From assembly GCF_964275005.1 (NCBI RefSeq), contig NC_092685.1, forward strand, positions 13,005,571 through 13,069,570: a stretch of DNA of 64,000 bases, written 5' to 3'. The notes beneath the pieces are model-generated. The model searched no databases and was not told the origin of the DNA. It saw only the letters and a program-made list of their open reading frames with translations. Both the position numbers and the translations under genes were made by a program. Each line of letters begins with the position of its first letter. Position 1 is the stretch's first letter. The stretch is from Diadema setosum (Eukaryota > Echinodermata > Echinoidea > Diadematoida > Diadematidae). Of the stretch, positions 10,993 through 23,189 are shown one piece after another.

Positions 10993-12274
10993 TGTGCGTA
11001 ATGCATTTAGTGCGTAAATTGAGTGATCTTATCGTCGAAAGTGGCACACTAACAGGTGTACACCTAAATAAAAATCGACATGATCCCTTTTCTTGTTTAC
11101 CCTTGAAAAGGTGTAGAAAATACGAACGGGAACTGATATGGTACGGTGTTTTTATTCTATGCAGTACAATGTATTAGCCTATATCAGCAAACTGCCGTCT
11201 TGGGAAGCTAAAATCCGCTGCGAAAAGGAAACTTGATTGAACTGTTTGATGAGGCAGGCGTCTTGTTCAGGACGCAAAGGCAGGGAAGTGTCAACTTGCC
11301 AAGGCATCCAGTTTAGATCGAGAAAACGACTCGCTAAAGCGCCATATTACTACTCACTATTTAAAGTGGCTTATACATTCATATCTTTTGTGGAGTCATT
11401 GCACTAGTGGACACATTCTGTGCACGCAGTCTTCACCACCAAATTATGGCTTTTGAAAGAGAATTGTTGTATAAAGTGCATATCATACATGTTCCTTTTG
11501 CTTTCGAAATGACAGAGCATAAACAATTTCAATCCGAAAGTCAGTAAGTAATAATTTAAAAGTGCCCGAAGTGCAGATTCTAAGGGGAGGAGTGAAATAA
11601 GAAGGGATTGACCCCCCCCCTCCCCCACCCCTTACCATCACTGTGCTGAAACACAATGACTTTTAGCGATATAATTATGCACATAATTCATTTTTCCTAT
11701 TATTGTGATGGTGTGATCCACTACGACTATTATTTAGAGCACGACGACTATGGGACAAGCCAAGAGGGCCATTCAAGCCTCTGAAACGTTTTGGTCTTTC
11801 TTGTTTGTTATACATATCAAAAATTGAACTCGCAAACTGCAGAATACAAACAAAAGACTCAAACGAAGATAAATGAAACTAGGAATCATAGCAGCAGTAC
11901 TTGTAAGACGTGAGATTCCCAGAAGCTGTTTTATAAAAATGAGACACTTCACATGTATCTATTACTGAACAACATGATTGTTCACTTTATGTATAGTGAC
12001 ATGACGGCATGCATATACCACTCTGCAGTGCACTTTTGATATGAAAGATGTACTTCTACAGAAAAAGAAGAAGAGTTCTTACAGGAAATTTACAGAGGCG
12101 AATGACGAATATTACGAATATTTACTGAGGCGAATATTATGAAGTGGGAAATGTGTAAGTCGAAGAATATAACGAACAAAAGGTCATTGCATTTAAGTAG
12201 GCCTACATAAAAGGCGACGTGATCTCTATTTCTGTGGGGGGGGGGGGGGGTTCAGAGCGATCATACGATCCTGA

Positions 12275-12505
12275 AGATGTACTTTACATTTAAAAAAAAA
12301 AAATGAAATTTGCGGAATTCCCTTTTTATTTCCTTTATATCATTTTACGGACCTTGCGTCATGATCTATAGTAGTCTTCTTAGCCAGGGCGATAGCTGTA
12401 TCGAAACTTCAAAAAATAGTAAACGGATTGTGCGATTTTACTCAATTTTCGAATATGAATTTTACTAATATTGCTGCATTACCCTATATACATTTAGGTT
12501 TCATT
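12275..12505 (+). mobile_element. Fragment of MITE family B
   Basis: The sequence from GGAATTCCCTTT through GTAGTCTTCT and ATATTGCTGCATT parallels 40500-40680, the right half of the element at 39264-40711. Only the right half is present, and similarity is patchy with small indels. Confidence 0.55.
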
Positions 12506-14812
12506 TCCCTCTATAATAGCGGGGTATAAAAGCTCAATCACGCAATATTAATGAGTACAGAGCTGTTGCCGACCTGACATAAAATAGCTGGTGACAGTGG
12601 GGTCAAAGGTGGATTCTTGCTGCCTGCAGAATGTTGCACGTCCGCTGTTCAATTGTCGGCTTCGTGAAAGGCCTTCCGCGTTCATCATTCTCTTTTTCAG
12701 ATATCTTTTCTAGCCTTCAGAGGGATGTTCATGTTTTCCGGATGGTTTCCGATACGTTTGTGTTTGTTCTGTTTCCTTTGTTCTGTCTTCTTTACCTCGT
12801 ATGACCGCTTTAAGTTCACTGCAATGGTACCGGCAGTTGGTTGTCGACTGTGGTGAACAATAGACGACTCGTGGAACCTTGTAAAACACAACAGCCGTAC
12901 AATCTCCTTTCCACTTTTTTCAGAACACGTAGAAAACAACAAAAAACATTTAAATCAGCAATCAAGGCAGTCGATGAAGGAAACTTTAAAAGAAATAATG
13001 ATTTAAAAGAAGATATTGAAGCGTATATTTTGAAAAAAAAAATGTTGTCGAACGAATCTTCTCATAAAGGGGAGTTTCGCCTAATTTCAGTGAATATAAA
13101 ATCATAATAAGAGTGTCAATGGAACACTCTCAGTGTGAAGGTTTGGGGAAAACCAGACCAAAATCATGATTTGTTTTGTTGTTGTTATTGTTGATTCCAT
13201 GTACCGTTCTTTCTATATACATGTATATTTGTACAGGAAAATTCTACGACTTGTGACGTCACAGCAGTATAACAATGCAAGGGAAATGTAAAGCAAGCAT
13301 TACCAAAAACAACAGCAAATCATTTTTGAAAGGACATCCAAAGCTTGCTTGACTTAGCCCCTCCAGAACGGGAGACTGACATTTGGTGGATGTGTCAGTG
13401 ACAGGTCAAAGGGATATGTTGTTTTCATTGAAAATAAGAATGTTTCCAAATCGCTCTCTAGGTTTGTTTGTTTTGTTTTTTTTTATATTGCCCAGATTTT
13501 GGGACATCACGAATTGCTGCAGATTTCCAACCTGAAAAAGGGAATCTCGTATGGAACAAACAAAAACTTTGAAAAGTCATAAATTCTAAAGGGATTGTCA
13601 GATTTTCCATAGGTTTTCACCAAATGTTCAACTGCTCTTTTAGCATTTACATTCATCGAATTGGCATTCACCATGATCGTCTATACATGCTTAAGGAAAC
13701 TTTTCGTGCTTTAAAGGTAATCTTGAAATAAACGAATTAGCCTTTAGAACTCTGTTTCACACCCCTTAATCAATGTTGCTTGTAAAAAGGCAGAACACTA
13801 TTATAGTGGGAATTACCTTCCAACACAATTTTTCAAAATAACCCGCATCGTAAATTTGCGTCATAAGTTGTAGAGAGGTAGTAACAGAAGGTATTATGCG
13901 CTAACTGAAGACATAAGCACAATATAAGTATCTTTTTTTTTTCAGTACAAAACAATATGATAATTGTGAGGTGATGCCTTCTTCTGTGTGTGGCTGCCAC
14001 CGTTTGTTGAAAACGTAAAAATTCTGTAACTTTCTTACAGAGCACTCTTGTTGTAAAAAAAAAACAAAAAAAAAAAAACACGGTTATAACGGAATTCTCG
14101 TTACAGAGAAATCCAGATTCAGGATCATTGACACTATACTATTTTGTTATCGTGAAATTGTGCTTTATTTCATATTTCTTTTCTGATTGTAAGGAAGCTT
14201 TTGCCAATTTTTGCAGCTTTTGCAAGGCTAAGCATGCGTGACTGCATGCACGGATAGACATTGATGTGATATTACAGCAAGAGAATAGTATTTATGACCG
14301 TAGGCAGTCTTCCATGTCTTTTTGCAAACCGTCAGATCTTTTTTGTTTATTCCCCTATGTAATCTAATAGAAGACGGTTATAATACAATTATGGAGCAAT
14401 ATACTGAATACTTAAGCAAGTAGAAAAGACCAACTGACGATACATGGTTCGTTGGAAACAACGATCTATTAAATAAAGCAGATTAGACTCACGCAGAGAG
14501 ATGATATAGGTTTAGAATCTCTTTGGGCTCACATGACTACCACACGTGATTCGTGGTCCCATAATCTTTTCTGTTTGTTTGATGTGGGGGTTTTTTTCTT
14601 CACAAATTGCAGCCGCACTTTGAGGTCAGAGTTCAAGTTCGTTTTGAGTCGCGCAAACGGCTGATTCATATCTCACGATGCTGGAGGAAACATTGAATAC
14701 ACGACAGAGAATGTTATAGCATGACTTCTTTTCTTCTCTACTTTCATATCTACACGTATCCGTTTTTTATTGATTCAAGTTGTAAATCTTATCGTATTTT
14801 GCATTCATGTTT

Positions 14813-15656
14813 GTTTCAACTCAGTTACAAACCAATGATTATAAATGATTACATATATTTACATCACAATATTTCTTAAGGGATCATTTTCAATAAGCCT
14901 ACTTTGTGCTTCTCATGATTCCGCCACTATCATATGTGACACCATGTATTTTTGTTTGTTTGTTTGTCCGTCTGTTTGTTTTTAATGCAAAGTTTGTAAA
15001 CCAATCATGAAAGTGGAAATAAATGAAATGAAATGAAATGAAATGACTTCGTCACGAAGTACTTCTATAGGCGGGCTCCTTAGCCGGAGCCAGGGCAGGG
15101 GTGGTGACCTCTATATTGACCAGGCGCTTTTGTTAGCTGGAAACTTAAATTGAATTTAGATCGCCTGTTGCAAGTCTATGATGTAACACTTGCGACGGAA
15201 TAATCGCATTTCTGTCCTTTGATATATGTAATGTTATATGTTTCAACTCAGTTACAAACCAATGATTATAAATGATTACATATTTACATCACAATATTTC
15301 TTAAGGGATCATTTTCAATAAGCCTAGTTTGTGCTTCTCATGATTCCGCCACTATGTGACACCATGTATTTTTGTTTGTTTGTTTGTCCGTCTGTTTGTT
15401 TTAATGCAAAGTTTGTAAACCAATCATGAAAGTGGAAATAAATGAAATGAAATAAAATGAAATGAAATGACTTCGTCACGAAGTACTAGGCGGGCTCCTT
15501 AGCCGGAGCCAGGGCAGGGGTGGTGACCTCTATATTGACCAGGCGCTTTTGTTAGCTGGAAACTTAAATTGAATTTAGATCGCCTGTTGCAAGTCTATGA
15601 TGTAACACTTGCGACGGAATAATCGCATTTCTGTCCTTTGATATAATGTTATATGC
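14813..15656. repeat. Tandem duplication of a ~420-bp segment
   Basis: Unit 1 (about 14813-15238) and unit 2 (about 15239-15656) both start GTTTCAACTCAGTTACAAAC and both end with TTGATATA-TGTTATATG. They differ by a few small indels and substitutions. Each contains a TTTG run, GAAAT repeats and a GGCTCCTTAGCCGGAGCC palindrome. Origin unknown; it looks like a recent local duplication. Confidence 0.85.
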
Positions 15657-16028
15657 TATGCGACTTTTCACTGCTACATACAGTAAATAATTGTTGGTCG
15701 AATTCTTCACCGTATTGCAAAATGTTCCGAGTTGATACCGTTTGCTATATGAAACGGGGTGAACCACTTCACCGGCTTGCACCGTGCTCTTCGCCAGCAA
15801 GGGAAGTGGGATCTTTTACTTGTCTGCATGAGGCATGACTACCTCACACACGGGACATCCATCTAATGTCAGAATTTTCCTACGGACAGAATGATATTAC
15901 CTCCTCAAGAGAGATATATACGGCATGATCACATACAAACGTTGATCAGCCAGACTAATGGGACTCGAACCCGAGGTATTTGATTGCAAGGCTGACGCGC
16001 TTAACCGGCTGAGCCACCTCATCGCCCT
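15657..16028 (-). mobile_element. tRNA-derived SINE (family 1)
   Basis: Reading the minus strand from about 16028, a tRNA-like head carries an A-box-like TGGCTCAGCCGG and a perfect B box GGTTCGAGTCC (15961-15971). A unique body follows, including CCCTTGCTGGCGAAGAGC. The head folds poorly as a working tRNA, and the body continues for over 200 bases, so a SINE fits better than a tRNA gene. The 3' end is uncertain; it is placed where the upstream tandem duplication stops. Confidence 0.6.
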
Positions 16029-18887
16029 CGCGTCGATTTCAGTCATGTTCTCTGCTCGCAGTGATACTAGTACGCACTTGCAATAAAATAATGATGATGA
16101 TAATGATAACATGAACAATGACAATGATGATTATAATTCTATTATCGTTATTTTTATCATTATTACTGTTAAGATAATATAATTACTGATATTATTGTCA
16201 GTATAATTTCGCTATCATCAATATAATAGCATCGATTATATAAAAATCCGTCTTCAGGCGGAAAAGGAATGCGAGATGAAACAATGTACTTCAAGCGTAT
16301 CGTACCTCCATCTGGAATCATGTTGATGCTATCCTCAAAGAGATGTTTCTTTAAAATGTACTCGCCTTCACACAGACAGCATCTTAAAGGCTGTATCAAG
16401 CGTTTTGTAGACTTGCTGCAGCTCGTCAATATTATCCGTATGATACACGTATAAAACAATAAAGTGCAATTCAGTAATTCGGGTTAAATTTAGATTTATA
16501 TATTTTAACAATATTCACCAAGGTCAGATCTAGAATCAGAATTTCTTTGGACTTGTTTGGGTAGTATTATGATTTTGGTTTCAGTCCTGTACGTCGTGCG
16601 CGGACTTCGTCATTCTACGGGGCTAGTTCCTAGCTGGATAGTATAAGTTGTCTGTTTGTTTGCTTATTTAGCGTTAATAATATGTTTTCATGTAAAGGGG
16701 TTCTCTAATATGTAATTTGTTATGGTCAGAATGATCATATCTGTTTCTTTCTTCTTTGAGGTAATGATACAAAGTTAACTAACCTTTCTTTTTTAAGAAC
16801 TTGTGCACTTGATGGTTGTTTCTTGAATATTTGTATATCTTTCTCTTATCTGTCTATCTATCCATCTATCTACATTTAAATGTTGATATGAGTGTAGACA
16901 ATGAATATTACAGCTATTCTTATGTTACGTTGTGATACAATGTACTTAAAGATTTTCGTTATGGTCATTACAGCTTGAGGCAAAGTGAGGCATGAAACAT
17001 GGCAGTATAATGTACTAACCATCAATATAATTATAAAGGTATCTCGACGTCGCATAGTGAGCGTAACAACAAATATGAATGAAAGAATTTCAGGGGAGCC
17101 TCAAAATCTCGCTGTAAACCAATATTGAATTGTTGTTGTTGTTTGGTGTTTTTTGATTTTTTTTCCAGACGCGCTGTTCAGATACGTAATGATGCTTTTG
17201 TTTTTGTGGTCTGTTTTGTTTTTGCCGGGGCGGGTTCGAGGAAATTATAAAAGTTGGAAGGTCGTAGTAAATCTCGGACCCTCAACGGGGGAAAAGTCGA
17301 AAGCTGTGGATGTGCGTGCTGGGTCGGATCAGGAAGGTGGGAAGAGATCAGGGAGGTCCACCTCCCTGGTCGGATTGCGCTGGTTTCTTCTCGCATTCTC
17401 GGTAGTTGGCCCAGAGGGGAAGGACGAAAAAAAAAAGGCAAGATATGAAGAGTATAATATGGACCTTGTGTATGTATATAGATAGCGATTGTCGTGCACT
17501 TTTATGGGTTCGCGACTAGAAACACGCAAAATTGCTTACGCGACAAGATCGGTTAGTGGGTTCATACTTTGTAGTTCATGTTCATGTTTATTGTTTTTGT
17601 GTATACATGATATTGATATGTATAAATTTAAAAAAAAGAATGTTGTGCATGATATAAACTTGGGATTTCAGACATCTACAGCACTGATAAACTTCAATTG
17701 AAATATTTTCATTGAAATCGAACAGTTCTAGTCAGTGGTAATTCATTATCCGTATCTTTTCAAACGGATTTTCGTCTTTCAGTGGTCGTGTTCCTTCCCG
17801 TATTTATTGGACCTTGAACGGCGGAAATACAATATCCTTCAAAATGTATGTCGGTTCATCCCTCCTGGTTTTCACTGTACATTGTTTGTGTTGCGAGTGG
17901 TAGGTATACAGTATTGTCTTTTCCAACAATATGTTGCACCATGCATGTATTTCTTGTTGTGTTGGAGATGGTGCCCCCCCCCCGCCTCCACGTGGAGTTT
18001 CCCTTTATTATGTGAAGCTGCAAGTATGACATCCAGATCAATGCTCTTCCCCTGTCTGTATATTATGTCTGCATTATCAGTTGATTGTGAAGCAAGTTTG
18101 GTGTAGTTAATTATTCGCCTGAAATTGTCATTAATTTGTCTTTTTTTTATAGTTGTTGGAAAACAGGAATGAGTAAAATCAAAGAGCAATATTCTAAGTC
18201 TCGGGAAACCCCGGAATTTAAAGACGCGTAGAGATTAATAGATATGATGGTTACAATATTTTAAATTTAATCATAATGATAATAATGATAAAAGAATGAT
18301 AGAGGTAATGAAATATTATCTCTTTCAGAGTCACTGCTCTTCAAAAAAAGGCCCTGCAATTATCGTCATGCAAGCCTTGTCAGTTATACATGCATACAGC
18401 TGGATCAGGAGATAAAGTATGTTATGACACAAGATTCATGCCCTGGACCGTATTCTTAAAATTCAGGGTGCTATAAGATAATTACTGTATCACAATAGAA
18501 TATACACACGTAGTCAAAAGATGAACATTGCGCTTTCAAGGCAAGAATAAACAAAGAATAGGTATAAAGGTACATCGTAAATTCGTATTTCTAGATAAGC
18601 TTGGATTTGATTCCCAGAGATGATCCCTGTCGTCTGCGAAGGAATTGTCAAAAGTGTTGCCATTATTGGCAACCCTGTCCACAGGCAAAGTGAAAAATGG
18701 ATTGCATTTGGCTAAGGTATATGTACCGGATGTTTATGTATATACCGTATAGTTTTCAAGCAGTTTCCATTTGAGTTCAAGTTATGGTTGATTCAATGCA
18801 CTCTCTGTCGATCCGTTTCCAGGCAGAGGTCGTGTCGCCAACATGTCGGAATATTTTAGTAACAAATAATGTCCGTTAATTTTTCAG

Positions 18888-19021
18888 ACGGAAGCGAAGC
18901 AAGGTACAGGCTTCTCACCAAGATCCTGCTGAACTACAGCAAGTACCTCCCACCTACGACACATACGACGGATCCACTGAAAATAGCTGCGTCGATATCT
19001 GTGAAGAGCATTAGCAATGTG
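18888..19021 (+). CDS. Cys-loop channel, exon 2 of 6 (N-terminal helix and strand 1)
   Basis: Acceptor TTTTTCAG and donor GTG|GTAAGTGC bound 134 bases (two bases completing Asp22, then 44 codons). It encodes residues 22-66, including ARYRLLTKILLNYSKYLPP, corresponding to the nicotinic N-terminal helix (RLxxxLLxNYxxxxRP). ISVKSISNV follows, corresponding to the 'VxLxxxxISxV' strand before VDEKNQ. N37YS is a potential N-glycosylation site. The exon ends in phase 0. Confidence 0.85.
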
Positions 19022-19134
19022 GTAAGTGCATGGCGATGTGATGTCAACACTCAAGTCACGTGATCATCTTTCCTTCCTTCCCTATTTTATACTAGTATCT
19101 CTCTTTCTTTCTCTCCCCATTCTCTATCTATGTA

Positions 19135-19175
19135 TACATATAGTATACATATAGTATATATATATATATATTACA

Positions 19176-19218
<43 letters not shown>
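19135..19218. repeat. (TA)n microsatellite, left part
   Basis: TA-rich tract interrupted by TACATTAA; it ends at the MITE at 19219. Confidence 0.9.
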
Positions 19219-19222
<4 letters not shown>

Positions 19223-19328
19223 TCTAAAAACACAAATGTTAAATTAGCATTTAAAAGGGCCGAGGAGTGACAACATTTTGAAAGTGTTGGTTTTCCTGCT
19301 AGATTCAACATTTGCGTTTTTAGAGTGT
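19219..19328. mobile_element. 110-bp MITE with ACACTCTAAAAAC termini, inserted in a TA repeat
   Basis: The left end ACACTCTAAAAACACAAATG and the complement of the right end ACACTCTAAAAACGCAAATG match at 19 of 20 bases. Both sides are TA repeat, consistent with a TA target. Too short to code; it would depend on a Tc1/mariner-type or other TA-targeting transposase (inference). Confidence 0.75.
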
Positions 19329-19364
19329 ATATATATATATATATATATATGCATACATTATATA

Positions 19365-19404
<40 letters not shown>
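19329..19404. repeat. (TA)n-(TG)n microsatellite, right part
   Basis: Continuation of the TA tract beyond the MITE, followed by TG repeats. Confidence 0.9.
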
Positions 19405-19437
19405 ATTAATAGTAGTATTAAATAATAGTAATAGTAT

Positions 19438-19617
19438 ACAAATATTGACTGCTCATGAGGATGATGGTGGAAATTATCATTCCCAAGGTGCTTTTCATAC
19501 CGACCCTTCTATCACCCCGAGGCGTTAGCCGAGGGGTGATGGAAGGGTCGGTATGAAAAGCACCGAGGGAGTGATAATTTCCACCATCATCCGAATATAG
19601 AGCAGTTGATATTTGTT
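19438..19617. mobile_element. 180-bp palindromic foldback element
   Basis: Two arms of about 80 bases, both including GCTTTTCATACCGACCCTTC or its complement, surround a short centre GGCGTTAGCC. The outer parts (ACAAATATTGACTGCTC and its complement) also pair, with a few mismatches. Confidence 0.75.
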
Positions 19618-20159
19618 TTATATACCTCATTGTTTAAGACTTAACCAAGATCTAGGGCTAGGCAAATACCGAAGTAAATTCTGTGAAAACTGTTAGGCCT
19701 AACGTTAGCCCTAAAACCAGGCCACAGCGCTCGCTTGCATGGTTTTCGTGCATTTCGTAGACTACCCAGTACGCACGGTACTCACGGTAAGTCACAAGGC
19801 CTTCGGCGAGCTCCTGCATAAAATCTTGGAAGAAGATTACAATATACATCCAGTTTCCCGTCGCTCGTGTTTTAATTCAAAATTTCCAACATGCTGAGAT
19901 TTGTCTCTGCTTCGGGATCCTAAGAAATCCTGAAGACAAAGTGTACGATCTTTGATTCAACTCACTTCAAATCACGGAGGTGAGCGCTCGATCACCATGC
20001 CATGTTGAAACATGCCTGCTGTGCGCTAGTATAGTGCGGTGATTGTGCATGTGTGTAATGTGTTGTATACGATGCGCGTAGTAAACGTCCTTGGAGGGCC
20101 TGCGGACACCGCGCGCGAAGTCTAGTGTACTTATGTGTACAAAAGTCGTGGAGGGTTTA

Positions 20160-20238
20160 CGAATTCTATCACGAGGGTTTTGACTTACTACCACGAGGGT
20201 TTTGCCTTTCTATCACGAGGGTTTTGCCTTTCTATCAC
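20160..20238. repeat. Short tandem repeat, unit about 27 bp (CTATCACGAGGGTTTTGCCTT)
   Basis: Three imperfect copies of a CTATCACGAGGGTTTTG-type unit. Confidence 0.75.
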
Positions 20239-20439
20239 TTACATGAAAACCCTAAGGCAGGATAGACGGAACTACACCTTGTCACGTGATATACTTTTGA
20301 CCAATCAGTGATACGAATCTCACTTATGAGGTATATAATAGTAAATGCTATAGTATTTCTTTACATCTCGTTATATATTTTCTCTATTGGATAGTGATGG
20401 TGAGCTGTTCCGTTACCAGTGTCTCTGATGGTTACAGTA

Positions 20440-20790
20440 CAGTTTGTTATTTCAAAGGTTCAATAATCCGGAAACCAAGTTAGATCCGTCATTCCGAAGG
20501 TTCGTTAGTAGGTGCCTATGCGCATCTTCTTTTCATATTTGTATTAACGAACCTTATTTCATTTGGATCAACAGACCTTAGGTTTAACGAGCCTTTGAAA
20601 TTACGAACCCTATTGTCGAAGTAACGAACCTTCGGAAAAAACGAATCTTCGGAATAACGCCGCATAATGTTCGAATTATCGAAGCCTAGTTCGTTCTCAG
20701 ATTAACGAACATCTAGATATAAGGAATTTGTGTGTTTTGGAATAACGAACCTTATTTCATTTTCGGATAATGAAACCTTCGTTTTAACAA
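20440..20790. repeat. Field of degenerate 'TTCCGAAGGTTCGTTA' repeats in both orientations
   Basis: The words AACGAACCTT, TTCGGAATAACG and CCGAAGGTTCGTTA recur at least nine times in both orientations and at irregular spacing. This looks like a diverged array of a short palindromic motif rather than coding DNA. Confidence 0.6.
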
Positions 20791-21014
20791 ATATCACCCG
20801 TATCTGATGTCGAAATTAAACGACGGAGCAATGAAACCGTGCATGTTTTGAGCGTTTCTTTCGGGTGCCCCTCCGAAGATGAGCATGTTATTTTTGACAC
20901 ATCCGATTCGGGTAGAGCATTGAAAAATCACTTAACTCACGTGAGCGTCACTCGTGTACATTCTTTTAGTAAGTTTTTTTGTTTTTCTTTTGTCGCTGTC
21001 GATGTTTTGTACAG

Positions 21015-21059
21015 GACGAAAAGGCAGGGACTGCGGAGATCTACTTTTGGCTGTATCAG
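21015..21059 (+). CDS. Cys-loop channel, exon 3 of 6 (45-bp exon, loop D start)
   Basis: This 45-bp exon (acceptor TGTACAG, donor CAG|GTAGGT, phase 0 both sides) encodes DEKAGTAEIYFWLYQ, residues 67-81. It matches the conserved VDEKNQxxxTNVWLxQ segment of nicotinic receptors, and exactly 45 bases is the usual length of this exon in that family. It is too short to be found as an open frame and was found by searching for the motif between exons 2 and 4. Confidence 0.85.
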
Positions 21060-21750
21060 GTAGGTTACGGTTTTTAGCTTTCGAATGTTTTAGTTTGTAC
21101 TGCTTTGTTTAAAGTCCAACGAACAAATTATCACATCGATTTTATGATATCACAAGCAACGAAAAGTCGCGTTCCTGTCCCTGTTCTAGTCTCTATTATT
21201 ATTTGGATACAATCTAGTTAGGATTACCCAGTTAAGTTTAACCACGAGCTCCTTGTGAGACATCAAAGTTCTATTTAATGTAATGTAAGATTAACCAAGC
21301 AGTGAACGAGTTCGACCTCATCTTATACCTCGGTTGTGAACCGCCGCGCCGCTGGAACCGCCCATCACGCTGTTGATGTGATTTGAAATGTCCCTGATGG
21401 CTTTCCAGTCCTACTATAGAGCAAAATGACCCAGGGTCTAGGCCACGGTAGCTGGCGTCTAAAAACAAAACAAAACAAAACAAAAACACGACCATCGAAG
21501 ATTATGGCTGCATGTTGTTGCTGTTGTTGTATTTTCACTGCTAGATAGGACCGAAATCACAACAGTTCGATGTGAATCAACAGGTTCAAATGGCGCTTGC
21601 AGTTTTGTTTCAGAAGTTACTATTCAAAAATTATTTAGAATTGCTTAGAGTATTATACCATCTGATTTGTGTCAGCGATTTGCTACACATTACGTTTTGC
21701 CAGTTAGCATAATAGTACAGAATAATGTTTCCAGACAATCAATTCACACT

Positions 21751-22846
21751 AGCTGCATTCACAAGTGCACAACAGCGGGATGGCGAGCGCACTCCCAATA
21801 TCGAGTTTTTGCAAACGTTCACACGCTCAGGATTAGCAAGTTAGTGATTGCGCTCCGAATTTTGAGTTTTTCTGCAAGCGTTCAGACGTACAGGAAGAGT
21901 ATTGCCGGTCGAAATAACTGTCAATAGGGGGATTCACACGTACACATTTTTTTTTTTGTTCAAAAAAAAAAAAAAAAATCTCGAGATTTACAAATCTCGA
22001 GATTTGCATCGCGATCGCAAGCTCGAATTTTTTTTCGCACGTTTGGCAAAAACAACCCAACAACAAGAAAACACAAAAATTGGCTCGATCATTTTTGAAT
22101 ACGCGCGCTAATTTGCCCCACGGTGACGGTGTGAACGCTCGACCAAAATAAGCTCGAGATTTTATATCCCATCATTCAAAGCGCACATCTTAACAGCGTG
22201 CGCACCACCCTTCATGATTCTGTATTCGAATTTCGTTCAGTGAGACACACAAAAAATAATCACATTCACAAAAACAAACAAAGCATTGTATAAAGACAAA
22301 CAACATTATACACAAACATTGTACATGTACCGAGATATGCAAATCTTTACATTTGATCAAAAAACAAAGAAAAAAAAAACCCGAAATCCGTCTTTTTTTT
22401 TCTTTTTTTTTTTACAGATACCATTATCGCAAAGTTCATAAAACTGGGGAATGCTCAAGGGTGTTGGCTACATTCCACTACTTGTTTCTTGAAAAATGAA
22501 AATATATTTCTTTCTTTTCTTTTCTTTTTTTAACGATAACTTGAACCAGCCAAAATGAAACTGAAAAAAAAAAACAAACAAACATCAGAAGTAAAATCTA
22601 AATTCAGTTTAGTAAACACAAGAAAAAAAATGCACATCACTGTGAGGCGCAAGAACAATAGATTGATCGATTTATCGATTGACAACAATTTTTGTCCTTG
22701 AAAAAAAAAATCAAGATTTGGAGCGCGATTGCTATCCCACTCTTTCTGCGCTTGTGAACGCTTGGAAAAACAAAACCAATCCAAAAAATCTCGAGATTTG
22801 GAGCGCGATCGTCATCCCCATTTTGTACGTGTGAATGCGGCTATTG
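21751..22846. mobile_element. ~1.1-kb non-autonomous element with degenerate inverted ends and subterminal repeats
   Basis: The left end (GCTGCATTCACAAGTGCAC then GCGGGATGGCGAGCGC) pairs imperfectly with the right end (complement: GCCGCATTCACACGTACAA then GGGATGACGATCGCGC). The interior carries several 'GTGAACGCTCG' and 'CTCGAGATTTG' words in both orientations and a TCTCGAGATTTACAAATC palindrome (about 21979-22004). It is T- and A-run rich, with no coding frame. Confidence 0.55.
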
Positions 22847-23078
22847 TTGCAGATATACTGTTTGATATACCGGTAGTTAAAGAGAAAAGGAACAAAATTG
22901 GAATGGCGACTTTGGTTGTGACTTGGACGTCATGTATGCGTATGTCGTGCGCGTACTCTGGTGCATTATAGGCCTATTGCTTTTGAGAATAGCTGCTGTT
23001 ACAGAGTAAAGTGTGACAAACGTTCACGTTACAATCACTATGGACCATCTTCACCAAATCTCAATCGTGATTTCAGAT

Positions 23079-23113
<35 letters not shown>

Positions 23114-23114
23114 G
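23079..23114. repeat. (GAT)n microsatellite
   Basis: About twelve GAT units just 5' of a perfect hairpin. Confidence 0.95.
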
Positions 23115-23127
23115 CAATACAGTCATG

Positions 23128-23168
23128 CTCTTCGTCGCACATCATCAACGACGATGTGCGACGAAGAG
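23128..23168. other. Perfect 16-bp stem hairpin
   Basis: CTCTTCGTCGCACATC and its exact complement flank a 9-base loop (ATCAACGAC). It lies between a GAT repeat and the LINE ORF1-like remnant. Confidence 0.7.
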
Positions 23169-23189
23169 TAGATGTGTGTGTGTGTTGAT

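Larger units (their letters stand above)
10870..18887 (+). other. Intron 1 of the Cys-loop receptor gene
   Basis: An 8.0-kb intron from GTAAAG to TTTTTCAG. It holds a compound simple repeat (10893-10992), a fragment of the MITE family seen at 39264-40711 (12275-12505), a tandem 420-bp duplication (14813-15656) and a minus-strand SINE (15657-16028). I recognise nothing in 11000-12270, 12510-14810 or 16030-18880; short open frames there show no family motif. Confidence 0.6.
19022..21014 (+). other. Intron 2 of the Cys-loop receptor gene
   Basis: A 2.0-kb intron, GTAAGT to TTGTACAG. It holds two TA repeats flanking a 110-bp MITE, a 180-bp palindromic element (19438-19617), short direct repeats (20160-20238) and a field of degenerate 'ttcgtta' repeats (20440-20790). 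Nothing recognised in 19620-20150. Confidence 0.7.

Noticed and set aside
12697-13107. Overlapping frames on both strands near 12.7-13.1 kb with Lys-rich peptide
   Set aside because: No motif or splice support; likely chance frames in intron 1.
15955-16028. tRNA gene on the minus strand
   Set aside because: The B box is perfect but the arms do not pair well and a SINE-like body follows directly.
17189-17260. A second signal-peptide-like start (MMLLFLWSVLFLPGRVRG) within intron 1
   Set aside because: No donor in the phase needed by exon 2 follows closely, and the exon at 10806-10869 fits phase, donor and peptide better. An alternative first exon cannot be wholly excluded.
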